From NCBI GenBank assembly GCA_964543855.1, contig CAZJAD010000085.1:1-9782 (forward strand): 9,782 nt of DNA. Reading direction: 5' to 3'. Below are positions 6,592 to 9,782 of this stretch, one piece after another (the stretch's first letter is position 1; each line of letters opens with the position of its first letter). The position numbers and the translations under genes are program-made. This DNA is from CAZJAD01 sp964543855. Lineage in GTDB: Bacteria; Electryoneota; RPQS01; DYHQ01. The notes below the pieces were generated by a model. It was given only the letters and a program-made list of their open reading frames with translations, was not told the DNA's origin and ran no database searches.

Positions 6592-6654
6592 TACACTGCC
6601 GGGCGATAAGAACGCACGGGAAATCGCACTATATTATATCTGGACTTTCAATCA

Positions 6655-7497
6655 ATGAGACTTGCCTTTCGCAAATACCACGGGTCGGGGAACGATTTCA
6701 TTATCTTCGACGGGCGGCACAGTGAACCGGGAGTGACCTCTTTGCTCAGTGTCAAGAAGGTGGCTTCGTTATGCAATCGGCATCTCGGCATCGGGGCCGA
6801 CGGCGTTTTGGTGCTCGAGCGCGGCCTGGAAGTTCCATACCGGATGGTGCTCTTTAATGCCGACGGGAGTCCGGCGGAGATTTCGGGCAACGGACTGCGA
6901 TGCTTCCTGCTCTATCTTCGAGACATCGGTGAGGAAGTTGCCCAGTTGGTGCAGATAGAGACCGGTGCCGGAATTGCCGAGGCCGAAATTGTCGAGGGTG
7001 AGCGCGTTCGGGTGCAGATGCCGACGCCAACCTTTGGCGTGGCCGGTCGCAAGGCTCCTCCGAGTTCGGATGAACTCGTGACGCAACTCGATGCAGCGGG
7101 AGTGTCCTTTGATGCCGTGGTTGTCTCGATCGGGAACCCGCACTGCGTCATCTTTGGCCCACAGAGGGATGAAATCTTCGCACGCACCTATGGCCCTCTC
7201 ATTGAAAAGAACAGACTCTTCCCGGCCGGAGCGAATGTCGAATTCGCCTTCGTGTCCGGTGAGGCTTCGTGCCGCCTGATCGCGTGGGAGCGCGGCGCTG
7301 GGTTAACGATGGCATGCGGATCCGGCGCGGCAGCCGCGGTTTGCGCAGGCGTAGCGTTGGGAAAATTGGGCTCGGGCGTGCCCATCAAAGTCTCTCAGCC
7401 GGGTGGCAAACTCGAAGTTGTTGTTCAAGCCGGTTACTCGAAAGTCACGCTTGAGGGCCCGGCGCAATTCGTTTTTGCGGGAGAAATCGATATCTAA
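6655..7497 (+). CDS. dapF: Diaminopimelate epimerase with Cys-to-Ser change at the first catalytic site
   Basis: DapF interconverts LL- and meso-diaminopimelate without cofactor, supplying lysine synthesis and peptidoglycan cross-linking. The 280-residue length is normal. Family segments seen: KYHGSGNDFIIFDG (7-20), HLGIGADGVLVLE (43-55), NADGSPAEISGNGLRC (68-83), GNPHCVIFG (160-168), AGANVEFAFV (191-200) and WERGAGLTMACGSGAAAAV (211-229). The second catalytic cysteine is Cys221 in MACGSG. The first, expected in an EMCGNG context, is Ser77 (TCG, 6883-6885). All surrounding residues are intact, so this is not a decayed gene. From what I recall, EMSGNG-type DapF annotations occur in some lineages, so this may be a lineage variant; activity cannot be judged from sequence. 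The ATG at 6655 has only a weak GGA at 6642-6644. The phosphatase gene begins 15 bases after the stop. Confidence 0.93.
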   Translation: MRLAFRKYHGSGNDFIIFDGRHSEPGVTSLLSVKKVASLCNRHLGIGADGVLVLERGLEVPYRMVLFNADGSPAEISGNGLRCFLLYLRDIGEEVAQLVQIETGAGIAEAEIVEGERVRVQMPTPTFGVAGRKAPPSSDELVTQLDAAGVSFDAVVVSIGNPHCVIFGPQRDEIFARTYGPLIEKNRLFPAGANVEFAFVSGEASCRLIAWERGAGLTMACGSGAAAAVCAGVALGKLGSGVPIKVSQPGGKLEVVVQAGYSKVTLEGPAQFVFAGEIDI

Positions 7498-7512
7498 GAT
7501 GCTTCGTGGCTT

Positions 7513-9782
7513 ATGAAAAAACGAATCTTTGTGGCCGCATTTGTCGTTGCCTCCACGATCCCGCTCGTCCTTTTCGGACAGACGAAGCTGTCGGCGAGTC
7601 GGCACAGCTACCTGATGCCGGAGGATTCTCTCTCGTATGAATTGTCTCTGGAACGAGGCGATGTGTTTCGGTGGGATCTCTGGCTCGGTCCCGCGCTCGA
7701 AAAAGCGGGGCAAACGGTGCTCACTTTCGGGTCCGATGTAGAGGGGCCGCTTTGGGAGCGGCGGTTCGACAGCAAGAGCGTGGAAGTGAATGACAAAGTG
7801 GCCATCTTCCGCGCTGCTCGCTACCGGCTGACCGTGAAATCGGACGACCACCGAGGACGATTGGCTAAGCTCGGCGTGTGGACGGAACTGAGCCGAGGCA
7901 ACCGCACGCCGTTTCCGGTGCCGAGCGTTCAGCGCATGGCAGAGAGTTTTTCGGCGGGTGACAAATTCGTCATCGAATACGAATTCCTTCTGCCGAAGAC
8001 CATTGAGTTTTCGAAGCTGCTCGAGTTGGATTTGTCGCAGGATCTGGTGCATCTGTGGGCCATCACGCCGCTCGGAGATTCCTTGCCCGCTGCGGTGTCG
8101 GTTCGACGCTGGTTTGGCGAGAGCGGGGTGTTGTCTTTGCGGGAGAGGGCACCGCGAGGAGGGCGGCTGACGCTGCGGCTGGAGCTCGATGTAACGGACG
8201 ATGGGGAAGCGACGGTTTTCCTCGCGCCCGGCGTGTCGCCTCCCGACTGGCTCCCGGACAAGGCACGGATGGTCACGACTCTCGCGCACGACCCGTGGGG
8301 AGCGATCGTTGTTCCTCCGATTGCGGTGATGGCTGAGACGCTGGCGGCGCGACCTGCCGAGCTGCCGAGCGCACCGTATGCGGCGCAGAGCCTTCGAGCG
8401 CGCGGCGTGGATTCGATAACCGCGGCTTATTTGACTCACATCTACATTGAACGCGACAGTCTGGACGCCGTACGGCGCTCGCACCTGGACGCTGCAGTCG
8501 GCTACGACACGCAGTTTCTCACCGGCGAAAAAGCGTTCGCGAACCCTGACCTCCATATCGTTCTGAGTTTCCCGCTTGTGAAGAAGGTTGCTGAGAGCCA
8601 AGTCGCCAGTCTGACGCGTCTCGTGTGGTTTGTAGAAAGCATGAAGGGCAGAGTGTCCGAGGCCAGGCTTCATCAGTGGCACTACGACGAAGCGCGTGTC
8701 GCTCTGGCGGCGGTGCCGGATGAATTTTTCTGGGACAAGCAGGCGCTCCCGTTGCACGCAAGGCATGAGGTGCAAGGCGTAGCACGCGCGGGATCACCGG
8801 CCACGATTACCGTGTCGTCGCATCGCGAGCTGCGCCCGCCAACATTCCGGCGAGACGGCAAGAAATATGTCGATGACAGCCGGGAAGTGCTGGGGCTTTA
8901 CCTGGAGAACCGCTCGGAAGACACTCTGTATCTCGTCTATCATCAGGCGCAGCGGATCGAGCGTCCGTTCTTGTGGGCCTTCTTGCGCTGGCCACTTGCG
9001 GCACGCATCGGGATTATCGGATTTGGGATTTTCGGCATCGTGGGGCTGGCGGCGCTGATTGCAATGCGTCAGCGCGAACAGAAACGGCGGCGACGCGCCG
9101 AGGAACTCGACGCGGAACTGGAGAAGGCGCGTGAGGTTCAGCTCAAGTTGCTGCCCGGGGGGCCCATGGAAGTGACGGGCCTCAAGGTCTTCGGGTTGCA
9201 TCAGAGCATGCAGTCGGTGGGCGGGGACTACTACGACTTTTTCGCACTCGAAGACGGCCGCGTCATGCTCTGTATCGCCGATGTCGCGGGTCACGGCCTG
9301 TCGGCAGCTCTGCTCATGTCGAACCTGCAAGCGACGCTTCGTGTCGTGGCTCAAGCGGGGCGCAAACTCACGGAAATTGTTGCGCTCCTCAACCATGAAA
9401 TCTGCCAGCGCACCTCGCCGGATCGTTTCGTGACGCTCGTGCTCGCCGAGATTTCCGCTGACCGGTCGCGCGTCGCGTTATGTAACGCCGGTCACAATCC
9501 GGCGTATATCGTGCGCGCGTCAGGCCAGATTGAGGAAGTGGAATCCGGCGGCATCATGCTGGGCGTCATGGACATGTCCATGTTCATCGACGTGGAGCAT
9601 CGCCTGGAGCCCGGCGACACGGTGGTGCTCTACACCGACGGGATTCCCGAAGCAACCTACGGCATCAACGAGATGTTCGGCTACCAGCGCATGAAGTATT
9701 TTCTGCAGGATCATCGCGCCGACGGTCTCGCGTCGGTCGCTCAGGGTTTGTTCCGCCGCGTGACTCCCGACGAAGCGCACAC
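7513..9782 (+). CDS. Membrane-anchored RsbU/SpoIIE-type PP2C phosphatase with large extracytoplasmic region (3' end outside window)
   Basis: The frame is open from ATG 7513 to the window end, giving 756 residues without a stop. It starts with a signal peptide or anchor (MKKRIFVAAFVVASTIPLVLFG). A ~470-residue extracytoplasmic region follows that I do not recognise; its first ~100 residues look beta-rich (DVFRWDLWLG, FRAARYRLTVKS). One membrane segment lies at ~499-520, then a basic stop-transfer (RQREQKRRRRAEE) and a short coiled linker (ELEKAREVQLKLLP) typical of RsbU-like switch helices. The SpoIIE/PP2C domain follows, with VGGDYYDF (Asp572, Asp575), IADVAGHG (Asp590), NAGHNPAY and LYTDGIPEA (Asp709), the metal-binding aspartates of the family. 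Such phosphatases dephosphorylate anti-anti-sigma (STAS) proteins in partner-switching pathways; the partner is not in view. The RBS is weak, so translation may be coupled to dapF, whose stop is 15 bases upstream. Confidence 0.9.
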   Translation, partial: MKKRIFVAAFVVASTIPLVLFGQTKLSASRHSYLMPEDSLSYELSLERGDVFRWDLWLGPALEKAGQTVLTFGSDVEGPLWERRFDSKSVEVNDKVAIFRAARYRLTVKSDDHRGRLAKLGVWTELSRGNRTPFPVPSVQRMAESFSAGDKFVIEYEFLLPKTIEFSKLLELDLSQDLVHLWAITPLGDSLPAAVSVRRWFGESGVLSLRERAPRGGRLTLRLELDVTDDGEATVFLAPGVSPPDWLPDKARMVTTLAHDPWGAIVVPPIAVMAETLAARPAELPSAPYAAQSLRARGVDSITAAYLTHIYIERDSLDAVRRSHLDAAVGYDTQFLTGEKAFANPDLHIVLSFPLVKKVAESQVASLTRLVWFVESMKGRVSEARLHQWHYDEARVALAAVPDEFFWDKQALPLHARHEVQGVARAGSPATITVSSHRELRPPTFRRDGKKYVDDSREVLGLYLENRSEDTLYLVYHQAQRIERPFLWAFLRWPLAARIGIIGFGIFGIVGLAALIAMRQREQKRRRRAEELDAELEKAREVQLKLLPGGPMEVTGLKVFGLHQSMQSVGGDYYDFFALEDGRVMLCIADVAGHGLSAALLMSNLQATLRVVAQAGRKLTEIVALLNHEICQRTSPDRFVTLVLAEISADRSRVALCNAGHNPAYIVRASGQIEEVESGGIMLGVMDMSMFIDVEHRLEPGDTVVLYTDGIPEATYGINEMFGYQRMKYFLQDHRADGLASVAQGLFRRVTPDEAH

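Larger units (their letters stand above)
6467..6612. repeat. 9-base inverted repeat TTCTTATCG ... CGATAAGAA in the divergent promoter region
   Basis: TTCTTATCG at 6467-6475 is exactly repeated in inverse orientation as CGATAAGAA at 6604-6612. One copy lies just upstream of the XRE gene's RBS and the other lies 43 bases before dapF. A shorter CGATA core also occurs at 6492-6496. Both copies fall close to the transcription starts implied by the two candidate promoters, a sensible place for repressor half-sites. Operator function is inference. Confidence 0.35.

Noticed and set aside
6630..6640. AT-rich TATATTATAT block as the dapF -10 element
   Set aside because: No acceptable -35 hexamer lies 16-18 bases upstream; TTGCAA/TATATT at 6562-6591 fits better.
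7499..7516. Five-codon frame ATG CTT CGT GGC TTA TGA overlapping the phosphatase start by ATGA
   Set aside because: A leader peptide for translational coupling was considered, but there is no RBS for it and so short a frame arises easily by chance.
7303..8775. 490-codon open frame on the minus strand opposite dapF and the phosphatase gene
   Set aside because: The opposite strand encodes clear DapF motifs and the phosphatase's signal peptide and ectodomain in one unbroken frame. The antisense product is rich in Arg, His and Gln with no recognisable domain, as expected for a shadow frame in GC-rich coding DNA.
8794..9396. 200-codon open frame on the minus strand opposite the PP2C domain
   Set aside because: The plus strand here encodes the membrane segment and the VGGDYYDF and DVAGHG motifs; the antisense frame has no recognisable features.
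1..9782. tRNA, rRNA, CRISPR array, insertion sequence or prophage
   Set aside because: I looked for tandem repeats, terminal inverted repeats, transposase motifs and conserved RNA segments on both strands and saw none.

Overview
The window looks like chromosomal DNA from a moderately GC-rich bacterium. It carries a lysine/peptidoglycan gene (a diaminopimelate epimerase), a chemotaxis-type CheW protein, an HDOD signalling protein, an RsbU/SpoIIE-type phosphatase and a large exported TPR protein. No rRNA, tRNA, phage, IS or CRISPR signature gives a firmer placement. The run of exactly 100 N at 4462-4561 indicates a scaffolded draft or metagenome assembly. Exported TPR proteins next to a membrane RsbU-like phosphatase suggest a diderm environmental lineage (FCB-like or a candidate phylum), but that is a guess.

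Layout. At the left edge the tail of an unknown + strand gene overlaps by ATGA the start of a class I SAM-dependent methyltransferase (61-738). Convergent to it is a - strand pair: a gene with a DprA/SLOG-like region whose 5' end is lost in the assembly gap (3514-4461), followed 45 bases later by a ~900-residue exported protein in which TPR arrays flank a gluzincin-type HExxH metalloprotease signature (763-3468). Further right on the - strand are a small XRE-type HTH regulator (6255-6449), a CheW-domain protein (5687-6151) and an HDOD-domain protein (4701-5654). The HDOD gene ends in a clear intrinsic terminator (4648-4671). A 205-base divergent region (6450-6654) holds weak promoters, a 9-base inverted repeat near both of them and a 20-base GC-rich palindrome. 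To its right, on the + strand, are dapF (6655-7497) and, 15 bases later, a membrane-anchored PP2C phosphatase with a ~470-residue extracytoplasmic region (7513 to the end, truncated by the window edge).

How the genes may work together. CheW and HDOD form a compact two-gene unit, probably a coupling scaffold plus a signalling output; no CheA or receptor gene is present here. dapF and the phosphatase are probably co-transcribed, with no obvious functional link. The most notable points are: a DapF in which the first catalytic cysteine is replaced by serine (Ser77); an uncommon TPR-protease-TPR architecture; a partial DprA/SLOG-like protein upstream of that protease, whose true start almost certainly lies in the assembly gap; and an RsbU-type phosphatase with a large unrecognised sensor region. 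I do not see convincing evidence for a complete, novel multi-gene system.
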